The position numbers and the translations under genes were made by a program. DNA of 64,000 bases from Saprospiraceae bacterium. GTDB lineage: Bacteria > Bacteroidota > Bacteroidia > Chitinophagales > Saprospiraceae. Position 1 is the first letter of the stretch, and the number at the start of each line of letters is the position of its first letter. Below, one piece after another: positions 37,062-45,975 of this stretch. The DNA lies in assembly GCA_016714445.1 (NCBI GenBank), contig JADJNF010000001.1:1178001-1242000 (forward strand), in the 5' to 3' direction. The notes beneath the pieces were generated by a model. It saw only the letters and a list, made by a program, of their open reading frames with translations. It was not told the DNA's origin and did no database searches.

Positions 37062-39446
37062 TCAATGTTTCAAAAATTTGATTGCATGATGTCCATCCAG
37101 TTGAAGTATATAGAAACCTGATTCCAATGTTCCAATATCTAAGGAAGATGAGTGAAAATTAAGCTCACCGGATTTTATTTGTTTCCCCAATAGATTGGTG
37201 ATAGCATATCCAAGTGGCTGATTGGTATTCTCACCAAAACGAATGTATAACATGCCCGTCGCAGGATTAGGATATACAGTAGCACTTTGAAGATTTATAT
37301 CCGGATCGCTCACCGATGACGTCTGTTCAGTTATAAAAAAATGATCAAATCCTGCTTCAACGATATGGCCAAGATTACCTTGCTGGTCTGATGCCTCAAC
37401 TATTAGATTCATTTGATTAGAGACGGGAATAAAACTTCCGATATCAAGATTTCTCACTTTCAGCCAACCATTTGTTGTTCCGTAAATCTTATCTACTATT
37501 ACTTCCTTTTCACCATCTTTAAGTTTGACAATAAGGGTATCATTTATCTGTACTGAACCGCCGGAATTGTAAAACCACACATCGTAATTGAGTGCCGGCT
37601 TCTGATAAGAAGTCAGATCCATCAATGGCGATATTAATTTGGTGATGCCATTGTCCACGTCCGCACATCCTGCACCTGGCGAACCATTGGCAGTAACATA
37701 AGCCCATTGACCAAAGTCTTCCGCATCTGTACCTGGATTAGCTATTTCACCATTAAGGTATTCAGTTTGTCTCGGAATCGCCCTGACCCAAGCTCCGGGC
37801 ATATTTGGGGTTGAATTAACGGTCCATTTAAGATCGCTTTCGAATTGGTCAGAATAACCGTTTTCCAGAGTTATTTTATACGAATTATCTTGTCCGGTTT
37901 GAACCGTGATTTCCTCCAGAATCTCAGAAGTATATCCCCAGGCAGAAAGTACCATGTTGTATTTCCCGTCCCGAAGGGATGTTTTATACTCTTCGTTTCC
38001 GTTTGTTTCCAGATTATATTCGTACCCATCGCCAATAAGTTTTATAGCAGTTCCTATGGGGAAATCATTGGTATTCTTAATAATAAAGGTAACCTGAGAA
38101 ATCTTTCGCTTTTCCAGTATGACATCCAGATTGGTAACCACACCATGATCCATTTGTATCAATTCTTCTTTGGAATAATAATCAGGATGTGAAATCTTTA
38201 CTTTAAAATTGCCACTTAATACCTGTCCCGTTTTATAATCTCCTGACGGACTGCTCAGTTCTTTGTTTTTCTGATCAGAAATAATCTCAATGATGGCATT
38301 ACTAATCGGCGTTCCGCCAGTATCAGTTATTTTGCCCTCCAGATAGCAGGCACGCTTGTAATTAAATTTCAGAATAAATAATCCATTTTCTATATCGCTT
38401 CCATATACATAATCTTCATCATCCAAAGGATACACACCCCAGACACCATGAAAGCCACTATGGCAAATAGCTGGATCATTCCACGTGTCGAAATAAGCTA
38501 CTTCCACCAGATTATCAGGTTTGTGAGCATCAATAATGATGATACCATCTGTATAATAACTGGTAATCAGATACCCGTTTTTATAGTACGTATTGTGTGG
38601 TATCACTCCCGAATTTTCAGATCTCAAAGGCCTGAATCTGTCCAGTAATTTTACATTGTTGAAATCTGATATGTCATATGATTCAACATAAGCATTGGCC
38701 CGTTCGTCAGTAGTAAACACATATTTACTGTCATCAGATGTCCAGGCATTGTGGGTAAAAGTCCGTCCTGTACTGAATGAAGTCATCAATTTAATGTCTG
38801 CCTTATCTTTTACATCATAAATGGACAACAAACCATTGCTGATTTCTGAGTTGTACATCGTATCATTTTTTGTATACACATCATGAGAGTACCGGAGATC
38901 TGCGTACCCAACAAAGGGTGGTTCGTTAGGATTCTGATTCAGGTCAAAAACCAATACCCCTCTGTTACTTATACTGCAACCCGATAAATAACAAAAGCCT
39001 TTTTCATCAATAAAAATATTGTGACAACGACCTAGATTTCTTGTGGTACTTCCGATGGTAATTTCAGGTTTGTAATAACTATAACTTATGCTATCCGGTG
39101 CAAGAGTCATATCAATCACCAGAAGTCCATCTGCTCCCTGGTCAGTAGATACATATATATAATTTTTATAATATCTGGCTTCTCGCCAATTTCCTACTGC
39201 CCCGGGAGCAACCAATCTCTCTATTGGATTTTTGGGGTCTTCGAGGGAAAAAACCCTTGTTGCTGAAAGTGTACCGATGACCGCATATTTGATACCTTGG
39301 GCATCTTTGTAACCCCACATTCCGGAAGAATTTTCTGCAAATGGCACATGAGACACCAATTCTGCATTTAAAGGCAAATCCTGAGCGGATAAATTAAAGT
39401 TGGAAAAAGAGAAAAGCACTATAAAATAAAAAAACGAATATCTCAT
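37062..39446 (-). CDS. Choice-of-anchor B family protein with type IX secretion sorting tail
   Basis: A 794-residue secreted protein. A signal peptide (to about residue 21, FNLSAQD) leads into LVIVD-type beta-propeller repeats (about 40-360) such as YIYVSTDQGADGLLVIDM and GILFIL-like strands. This matches the choice-of-anchor B family (TIGR04312). Two carboxypeptidase-regulatory-like domains follow (about 365-510), then a jelly-roll-like domain (about 520-680), and a C-terminal type IX sorting domain (ATVYPNPATGMLYIRFGEN...SGFYILQLDG). The protein should be secreted by the PorSS system and attached to the surface. Its role is unknown; adhesion or ligand binding is plausible. Confidence 0.85.
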   Translation of the reverse strand: MRYSFFYFIVLFSFSNFNLSAQDLPLNAELVSHVPFAENSSGMWGYKDAQGIKYAVIGTLSATRVFSLEDPKNPIERLVAPGAVGNWREARYYKNYIYVSTDQGADGLLVIDMTLAPDSISYSYYKPEITIGSTTRNLGRCHNIFIDEKGFCYLSGCSISNRGVLVFDLNQNPNEPPFVGYADLRYSHDVYTKNDTMYNSEISNGLLSIYDVKDKADIKLMTSFSTGRTFTHNAWTSDDSKYVFTTDERANAYVESYDISDFNNVKLLDRFRPLRSENSGVIPHNTYYKNGYLITSYYTDGIIIIDAHKPDNLVEVAYFDTWNDPAICHSGFHGVWGVYPLDDEDYVYGSDIENGLFILKFNYKRACYLEGKITDTGGTPISNAIIEIISDQKNKELSSPSGDYKTGQVLSGNFKVKISHPDYYSKEELIQMDHGVVTNLDVILEKRKISQVTFIIKNTNDFPIGTAIKLIGDGYEYNLETNGNEEYKTSLRDGKYNMVLSAWGYTSEILEEITVQTGQDNSYKITLENGYSDQFESDLKWTVNSTPNMPGAWVRAIPRQTEYLNGEIANPGTDAEDFGQWAYVTANGSPGAGCADVDNGITKLISPLMDLTSYQKPALNYDVWFYNSGGSVQINDTLIVKLKDGEKEVIVDKIYGTTNGWLKVRNLDIGSFIPVSNQMNLIVEASDQQGNLGHIVEAGFDHFFITEQTSSVSDPDINLQSATVYPNPATGMLYIRFGENTNQPLGYAITNLLGKQIKSGELNFHSSSLDIGTLESGFYILQLDGHHAIKFLKH

Positions 39447-40009
39447 ATGTTTAAATTTTGTTAAGTTGTTGAATTTGTTTGACCTGCCCGCCTACTACAT
39501 AGTGGTCTGGCGGGTTTGCGGAATTGTTTAACTTCGAAAATCATGTAATAAACTGACTCTATTTTATCATTCAGGTTTTATGTTGACCACTTTTGGAGAT
39601 TTCATGTGTTAAAATTTATTTTATTACTAAGGCCAAACTTGTCCGATAAAGAAACAAGTGGATGGAATCCCCATAATCAATCATTGTGGTTTGTGAAATT
39701 TGTATAATGGGGATTTCATATAGGTTAAATTGGAAAATGTAATCATGGAGAAATCATCAAATGATCACAAACATAAGGTATAAATAAACAAACTTATCTA
39801 TCTAGATAAAAAAATAAGTTTAACCGATAGTAAAAGTGGGCTATTTGTCGTAGTGATATCAATTTAGTTCTTCCTAAAAAAACCACAAACTACCCAACAC
39901 AATTCTTTTAACTATCCAAAAATGATAAACCAACATTAACTAAAATATGAGGCAAATATTAACTACCTTTGCGGCAATTTTAAAAAATAAGCTTTAAATT
40001 CTTCAATAT
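39447..40009. other. 563-base gene-free interval between divergent genes
   Basis: No gene is seen. At 39487-39514 CCCGCC and GGCGGG form a GC-rich hairpin around TACTACATAGTGGTCT, one of several such palindromes in this window. A stretch at 39455-39481 resembles one at 42248-42276. A -7 box for ychF (TACCTTTG, 39964-39971) lies at the right end. Confidence 0.5.
39964..39971 (+). promoter_or_regulatory. -7 box of ychF
   Basis: TACCTTTG matches TAnnTTTG, 38 bases before the ATG. No clear -33 box. Confidence 0.35.
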
Positions 40010-41107
40010 ATGGGTCTTCAATGTGGCATAGTGGGTCTTCCAAACGTAGGAAAATCAACGCTTTTTAATGCATTAACTTCAGCCAAAGCTCTGGCTGCCA
40101 ATTATCCTTTTGCTACAAAGGAGCCTAACCTTGGCGTTATTGTTGTTCCTGATACCAGACTGGACAAACTGGCTGAACTGGTCAATCCTCAACGAATCCT
40201 GCCTACCAGTGTAGAAATTCTGGACATTGCGGGTTTGATCAAAGGAGCCAGTAAGGGAGAAGGGCTTGGTAATCAGTTTCTTGCCAATATCAGAGAAGTG
40301 GATGCCATCGTTCATGTGGTCCGATGTTTTGAAGATGATAATGTGATTCACGTAGATGGTAGTGTAGATCCTGTTCGTGATAAGGAAATTATAGACCTTG
40401 AGTTGATATTTAAGGATATCGAAACCATGGAAAAACGCATCGATAAACTTAAGAAACAAGCCAAATCAGGATCTAAAGACGACGCGATCAACGTGGAATG
40501 GGCAGAAAAACTGCTCAAACATCTGGAAAGTGAAAAACCTGCCAGAAGTTATGAAGTGGAAGAAAATTTTGAAGACCTGTTTAAAGATTTATATCTGCTG
40601 ACCAGCAAACCTATTTTATATGTGTGTAATGTAGATGAAGCTTCTGTAGCAGAAGGAAATATTCACACCAAAAGATTTACAGAAGCCGTGAAATCAGAAA
40701 ATGCGGAGATACTGTATATATGTGCCGGTATAGAAGCAGAAATTGCGGAGCTGGAAAGCAAAGAAGAGCGAATGGAATTTATAGAAGCCATGGGATTGTC
40801 AGAACCCGGAGTAAATAAAATAATCCGGGCTGCTTATCGTTTGCTTGACCTGTATACTTATTTTACTGCAGGAGTAAAGGAAGTGCGGGCATGGACCATA
40901 AAAAAAGGTTGGAAAGCGCCACAGGCAGCAGGTGTCATTCATACAGATTTTGAAAAAGGGTTTATCAGGGCAGAGGTGATTAAATATGAAGATTTCGTAA
41001 AATACGGTTCAGAACAAGCGGTCAAAGAAGCCGGAAAAATGGGTGTGGAAGGCAAAGAATATGTAGTACATGATGGAGATGTCATGCATTTCAGGTTTAA
41101 TGTGTAA
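40010..41107 (+). CDS. ychF: Redox-regulated ATPase/GTPase YchF (Obg family)
   Basis: A 365-residue cytoplasmic P-loop protein of the Obg superfamily, conserved across bacteria. G1 is GLPNVGKST (8-16), G3 is DIAGLIKGASKGEGLGN, and the C-terminal TGS domain contains DFEKGFIRAEVIKYEDF. YchF hydrolyses ATP rather than GTP because the G4 motif is not NKxD; here the G4 region reads YVCNVDEA. The role is translation- and stress-linked. A leader of about 35 nt follows the -7 box at 39964. Confidence 0.97.
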   Translation: MGLQCGIVGLPNVGKSTLFNALTSAKALAANYPFATKEPNLGVIVVPDTRLDKLAELVNPQRILPTSVEILDIAGLIKGASKGEGLGNQFLANIREVDAIVHVVRCFEDDNVIHVDGSVDPVRDKEIIDLELIFKDIETMEKRIDKLKKQAKSGSKDDAINVEWAEKLLKHLESEKPARSYEVEENFEDLFKDLYLLTSKPILYVCNVDEASVAEGNIHTKRFTEAVKSENAEILYICAGIEAEIAELESKEERMEFIEAMGLSEPGVNKIIRAAYRLLDLYTYFTAGVKEVRAWTIKKGWKAPQAAGVIHTDFEKGFIRAEVIKYEDFVKYGSEQAVKEAGKMGVEGKEYVVHDGDVMHFRFNV

Positions 41108-41369
41108 GCAATCCTAATTTCTTTTGCTGGCAAAACAAAAAAAGATAAAGTCAATATCCTGCTCAAAATTTCCTGAAGCTTAAAAATTGATTTGTCTTTC
41201 GACTGAATATGTTATATCTTGCACTTGTATAGTAAAACATTATAAAATAGCTGATACCCATATTGTCTCTGGAAATATCTGATACCAAATATAGCCAGAT
41301 ATACATAAAGCTGATTTATATATTCAACCTTATCAAACAATAAAATACAAATACATCATCGCAACAAAT

Positions 41370-42235
41370 CTAAAATATTACGTTTTTTATAAACCATACA
41401 ATGTATTAAATCAGTTTACAAAAGAAAGACCTGATCATAATACGCTTGCAGACTATCTGAAAGTAGAAAGAGATGTATATCCGGTAGGCAGATTGGATAA
41501 AGATTCGGAAGGATTGCTTTTGCTCACCAACGATAAATCGCTCAACGCCAGTCTGCTGTCTCCTGCTCAAAAACATGCCAGATCCTATTTTGTCCAGGTC
41601 GATAACGATATCACGGATAAAGCCGTTGAAACACTGAAAAAAGGAGTGGATATAACGTTGGATTCGGGTAGCTATACTACCAAACCTTGTTCTGTAAAAA
41701 AACTATCTAAAGCACCTGTATTGCCGGAGAGAAATCCACCTATCCGCGTGAGGCAAAATATTCCCACATCATGGGCTCTGATAGAACTGACAGAGGAAAA
41801 AACCGTCAGGTACGCAAGATGTTTGCATCCGTGGGTTTTCCTGTTTTGAGATTGATCAGAGTACAGATAGAAGACCTTAAAATCGGAAAATTAGAGCCGG
41901 GCAAGTATATTGAAATAGCTCAGGAAGAACTTTTTAAACTATTAAAAATAGATCCACCCCGAAGTGTGCGGACACCAAAAGAAAGCAAACTTACTAAAAA
42001 AGAAGGATCGGAAAAAAAAGGTGCATCAAAAAAAGTAACTCCATCATCACCGGCACCAAAAATAAGCCACCGCAAAAAAGAGAGTCAATACTCCAATGTA
42101 CCCAAAAAAAAATCAGACAAACCTGAAAAGGAAGCTAAACCTTCTTTCGAAAAAGAAAGCAGTGCTAAAAAACCCATGAGAAAAAAGGACAGTGGTCACG
42201 CTCCATGGCAAAAAAAGAAAGGGTTTAAAAAGTAA
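41370..42235 (+). pseudogene. rRNA pseudouridine synthase (RluE/RsuA family), frameshifted and without a start codon
   Basis: The frame reads KYYVFYKPYNVLNQFT from 41373 and carries the catalytic RDVYPVGRLDKDSEGLLLLTND (Asp in GRLD) and WALIELTE. At about 41793-41802 a one-base deletion (GAGGAAAAAACC; GAGGGAAAAAACC would restore the frame) moves the rest to another frame, which continues KNRQVRKMFASVGFPVLRLIRV and a Lys-rich tail (about 90 residues) common in Bacteroidota members. Where family members start with MKYY, the codon before AAA is CTA (41370-41372); no ATG is in frame upstream before a stop at 41292. The tail itself is intact. Sequencing error or decay. Confidence 0.75.
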
Positions 42236-42429
42236 AATTGATTTAAGTGTTTATATTTTGTCAAATTGTCGAATTTCTTTCACCGACTGCTTACTATTTT
42301 GTGAAGTGTTTTAGGATTAATACTGTTTAGAAAATAGTGATACTTTATCAATTTTAGAATACTCTTTATGACTACCTTTCATAAAAAATTGATCCGACAT
42401 AGAAGCAAAGTCGAAGAGAGACCAAAAAA

Positions 42430-42621
42430 TCAAGGAATATACTCATATACCGTAAAGATATGATCCTCTACCCGCTCTACATCGAGTGGGCGCATCTCTG
42501 TGTTTTTGGCAGAGTGGATGCGGACGATGTGGTCTATGGACTGTGCGGAGATGCCAGTATTCCATAACCAGAACGCTATGAGAGAAAGGAACAAAAATGA
42601 TATATTTGGTTTGATGTTCAT
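42430..42621 (-). CDS. Short exported protein or truncated remnant
   Basis: A 63-residue open frame with a plausible signal peptide (MNIKPNISFLFLSLIAFWLWNTGISAQ by eye) followed by only 36 residues including VERVEDHIFTVYEYIP. It begins 8 bases after the preceding propeller-like gene. It looks like the N-terminal portion of a longer secreted protein, cut short. Real expression as a small secreted protein cannot be excluded. Confidence 0.35.
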   Translation of the reverse strand: MNIKPNISFLFLSLIAFWLWNTGISAQSIDHIVRIHSAKNTEMRPLDVERVEDHIFTVYEYIP

Positions 42622-42629
42622 GAGAATTT

Positions 42630-43778
42630 TTAAATTTGATATACCAGTAATTTTTTTCCAAAAGTATCTACATACAATCGGTCTCCATGTTTTTCCATAG
42701 ATCTGGGAGCTCCGCTGCCTTCGGGCAATGACTCTATGTGTTCATAACGAAGTGTTTTCCTATTGAAAATACCTATTTTTTTGTGTTGGTTATCTACCAT
42801 ATAGATCAGGTCACCTGCTACTTCTAAGGGTTTAAATCTAGAGCCAAAAGTATAACACTCTACCTCCTGGAAGTATTCCTTAAGGTAATGATAAGTTATC
42901 TGCATCGTCTCTAAATCCAGCTCCCAATAATAAAATATTGCAAAACATATGATCTTACTTTCATCTTTCAACAATATGGCTTCGTTTGTGTACGGAATGA
43001 CGGCATATCCTTGCTCAACTCTAGGCATACCTCGATAGGATTCGCCTGTAGCATAAGGTAGATCTCTCAAATAGTGAATTAGCTCACCTGTTTCCTTATG
43101 AAGACACATTAGACCATAATTGTCCATCTCAAACCAAAGCTGATCTTTGTAAATACCGAGTGGTTTGCCCACTTTGTGCGGATAGTCAAAAGGATGAATG
43201 GAGTGGAGCTTGTGTATGTGGCCTTCAAGATTGAAGTGCCAAAGCTCAGTTTTCTTGTCCAAGTCTAAAAGTAAAAATTGATTTCTTGTTCTTTTGTCTA
43301 TGATAGGATTGCTATCTGTAAAACATAAGGCATACCTATCAGAAAATATTTCTATCGTCCCAAATTTATCGTATTTCCATATCAACTCATCTAACTTATA
43401 AATATATTTTATGGCAGGTGTTTCAAGTTGGTTTGTTTTTTCAAAAGAATATTTATCGTAATAAATGAAATAAGAATTAAACCAATATGATATCAATAAA
43501 TCAGACGCTTCAATTAAGGTACTAATCTTCAATGTGTCACTAATTTCAATTAGTTCATATCTATCCTTAAAATAATAAAATTTCTCTCCGCATACATGAT
43601 TAATACCTTTATTAAATCCTTTTTCATTTAATATAATATTACCATTTTTATCATAAATTAAAAATTTACTTAATTTCTCTTCTATTGATAATGGTTCAAT
43701 GTAAAAAATATCCCCTTTATTATTAATTTTTATATAAACAAATTTTATAAGTAAAATAAAAATTAAACTTATTTTCAT
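42630..43778 (-). CDS. Membrane-anchored propeller-like protein of unknown function
   Basis: A 382-residue protein. The start MKISLIFILLIKFVYI is chosen because its ATG overlaps the stop of the upstream gene by one base (TAATG); an upstream Met nine codons earlier would overlap more. After the N-terminal hydrophobic segment the chain is rich in aromatic beta-strands with repeated patterns (for example QFLLLDLDKKTELWHFNLEG, GLMCLHKETGELIHYLRDL and IGIFNRKTLRYEHIESL), suggesting a six- or seven-bladed beta-propeller of PQQ-like type. No catalytic motif is visible. It lies in a four-gene leftward cluster with DUF1703 and a toxin-like fragment, and could be a partner or immunity component, which is speculative. 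Confidence 0.55.
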   Translation of the reverse strand: MKISLIFILLIKFVYIKINNKGDIFYIEPLSIEEKLSKFLIYDKNGNIILNEKGFNKGINHVCGEKFYYFKDRYELIEISDTLKISTLIEASDLLISYWFNSYFIYYDKYSFEKTNQLETPAIKYIYKLDELIWKYDKFGTIEIFSDRYALCFTDSNPIIDKRTRNQFLLLDLDKKTELWHFNLEGHIHKLHSIHPFDYPHKVGKPLGIYKDQLWFEMDNYGLMCLHKETGELIHYLRDLPYATGESYRGMPRVEQGYAVIPYTNEAILLKDESKIICFAIFYYWELDLETMQITYHYLKEYFQEVECYTFGSRFKPLEVAGDLIYMVDNQHKKIGIFNRKTLRYEHIESLPEGSGAPRSMEKHGDRLYVDTFGKKLLVYQI

Positions 43779-44371
43779 TATTGTACCTTTATAAAATTTA
43801 ACCAAGCAGAGTCATAGGTTTGTGTATTAAGCCAAGTCAATAATGCATCTTCGTCTGCAAAGTTTATCCCAGACACACTCTGCCACCAACCAGTTGTACT
43901 ACTATTATTCCAAAAATAACTTGCATTAGTTTGATACATCTCTAAGAATTTAGATCTGACATATAATTCAGCCGCATTATTTCCGGTAAGAGTGACCGGA
44001 CCTTGTGGTGTTTGAACTATGAACGGTGGATTTAGTTTTAATTTTTCAAAGATGTACCGGGTATTAACCAATGTTCCTGTTTCTATATACGCTCGATGCT
44101 GGTTTTTAATACTGCCATTTGCTATGTTATTCACTGTAGTTTGTATATAACTCTTAAATTCATATCTTACATCTCCAGCTATGACATCAAATTTACAGAG
44201 TGTACATGTCACATCTTCGGCTTCAGAGGCCACAGATGCAAATGTATTGTCAAAGTTAGTAACTGCGATCCTATATTTTAGGAATCCTGCTTCATCCCGT
44301 TGGACAGTCATCCTACGGGATAAAGCTGGACGGGTTTGTAATTCTCTCCTATCATGGATACTTTTTATCAT
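43778..44371 (-). CDS. Possible C-terminal PD-(D/E)XK toxin module
   Basis: A 197-residue protein lacking a signal peptide. Cys56 and Cys59 (CTLC) precede FDVIAGDVRYEFKSY (about 61-75), whose Asp and ExK spacing fits a PD-(D/E)XK nuclease core, followed by NQHRAYIETG. Such modules end polymorphic toxins, with a delivery part before them; here no such part exists, so this may be a detached toxin tip or fragment. The ATG overlaps the stop of the DUF1703 gene by 4 bases, and its stop overlaps the next gene, so all are translationally coupled. The nuclease reading is by eye only. Confidence 0.4.
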   Translation of the reverse strand: MIKSIHDRRELQTRPALSRRMTVQRDEAGFLKYRIAVTNFDNTFASVASEAEDVTCTLCKFDVIAGDVRYEFKSYIQTTVNNIANGSIKNQHRAYIETGTLVNTRYIFEKLKLNPPFIVQTPQGPVTLTGNNAAELYVRSKFLEMYQTNASYFWNNSSTTGWWQSVSGINFADEDALLTWLNTQTYDSAWLNFIKVQ

Positions 44372-45900
44372 ACTTTTTCCCAGATCAGCCCATCCACTTT
44401 TTTCTTTTCACTATCGAAATTGATGCCTATGATGTGGAAATGGCTGGCTTTATTGCGATAAGCATCGAGATATCCTTTGTCTTTGACCTGTTGTATGGCA
44501 GCTTCGGCTGTTTTATCAAGCTTGAACTCCAGGCAGTACACATGATCTTCAAATAGGATGATGGCATCTGCCCTACCGTCTTTGGTATGTACTTCGCTAT
44601 GGATATACACACCCAGCAGGCTGAAGAGTAGATGGATGATGGCGTGGTAGAAGTGTTCATTTTCTTTTTGCCAAAGTGGGTATGGTATGTGAGAAAAAGA
44701 CCGATTGATGGCTTCTTCGAGTTTTTCCTTTTGATTATTTTTTAGCGCCTGGATCAGATCCTGAGGCATGGTTTGTGCTTCCTGAATACTTGTGGACATA
44801 TAACTTTTGGCCAGATATTGTAAAAAAGCGGATTTTACCTCATGATTTGGATAATCAAGATTGTATAAATCAAACAATGAGTCGTATGATTGGATAGTCA
44901 GATAGCCTGTCTGAAATAAAACCGGTATGGCTTCCAGATTATCGATGTCAAAACTGGACAATAGCAGAGAATTGGCCTTCGTATTTTGCAAATTGTAAAA
45001 TTTGTTCTCTTTGGACAAATCAATGATAAACGTAGGTGTTCCCGTTGCAAACCAATAATTATTAAATCTGCCATGGTCACTAAAAAATTTTAGAAGTGAA
45101 AATGGGTTATAAAGCGTATCACCTGCATAATCCCATCGATATCCATTGTACCATTCTTTTATTTTTTGTTTATCATATGTCAGCAATTCCACTGAAAAAT
45201 TATCTTCTAACTCCACTTGTGATATGCCACAAATGGTATTGTAGTCCGGACTCATCGTGATGTCATTCAGATTGTTGAGATCAGAAAAAATGCTTACCTG
45301 ACTAAATTTACTCACTCCGGTGATGAAGACGAGTTTGAGATATGGGTCAGCGTCTTTGAGTATGGAGTAAAATGTCTTCATCACATTGCGATTCTCCCGA
45401 GCTTTGTGTATGTTTTCTTTATCCAGATAATCTATGATCGGTTTGTCATATTCATCGATGAGTACTACGACTTGTTTGTTATATTTTTTATGTAATGATT
45501 TTATCAACTCATCAAAACTATTTGCAATATCTTCTTTTTGGGATTTTAATACGATATCATATTGCTCAGCTATTTGTATCAACTCATCGGCAATAGCCTT
45601 TAACAAACCTTTGGTTCTGTATCCGATATTTGAAAAAGATATCCTGATCACAGGATACTCTTCAAATGCCCATTTGTCATAGATATAAAGCCCTTCAAAA
45701 AGCTCTTTTTCACCTTTAAATACACACTCAAAAGTACTGATAAGCAATGATTTACCAAATCTGCGTGGTCGACTAAGGAAGAAGTAACCACCTCTTTCTA
45801 CGATGGAATGGATGACACGCGTTTTGTCTACATAAACAAACCCTTCTGTCCTTATTTTACCAAAATCCTGAAGCCCAACCGGATATTTTTGTATTGCCAT
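44368..45900 (-). CDS. AAA-ATPase with C-terminal PD-(D/E)XK nuclease domain (DUF1703 family)
   Basis: A 510-residue protein. The N-terminal AAA-ATPase-like domain opens MAIQKYPVGLQDFGKIRTEG and holds the P-loop SRPRRFGKSLL (about residue 43) and VLIDEYDKPIID (Walker B). The C-terminal PD-(D/E)XK nuclease domain is marked by GRADAIILFEDHVYCLEFKLDK, with Asp and ExK. This two-domain architecture is expanded in Bacteroidota and other bacteria; no biochemical role is established, and defence or mobile-element links have been suggested. It heads a four-gene leftward cluster. Gene boundaries match the family. Confidence 0.85.
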   Translation of the reverse strand: MAIQKYPVGLQDFGKIRTEGFVYVDKTRVIHSIVERGGYFFLSRPRRFGKSLLISTFECVFKGEKELFEGLYIYDKWAFEEYPVIRISFSNIGYRTKGLLKAIADELIQIAEQYDIVLKSQKEDIANSFDELIKSLHKKYNKQVVVLIDEYDKPIIDYLDKENIHKARENRNVMKTFYSILKDADPYLKLVFITGVSKFSQVSIFSDLNNLNDITMSPDYNTICGISQVELEDNFSVELLTYDKQKIKEWYNGYRWDYAGDTLYNPFSLLKFFSDHGRFNNYWFATGTPTFIIDLSKENKFYNLQNTKANSLLLSSFDIDNLEAIPVLFQTGYLTIQSYDSLFDLYNLDYPNHEVKSAFLQYLAKSYMSTSIQEAQTMPQDLIQALKNNQKEKLEEAINRSFSHIPYPLWQKENEHFYHAIIHLLFSLLGVYIHSEVHTKDGRADAIILFEDHVYCLEFKLDKTAEAAIQQVKDKGYLDAYRNKASHFHIIGINFDSEKKKVDGLIWEKV

Positions 45901-45975
45901 GATGCAAATATAAAAAAATATCCAGATTAAAGAACTAAGAAACAGAGAAGATTCCCGGCATTTTGATATACAATT

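Noticed and set aside
43779..43805. Upstream start of the propeller-like gene
   Set aside because: The ATG at 43778 overlaps the preceding stop by one base and opens a better hydrophobic segment.
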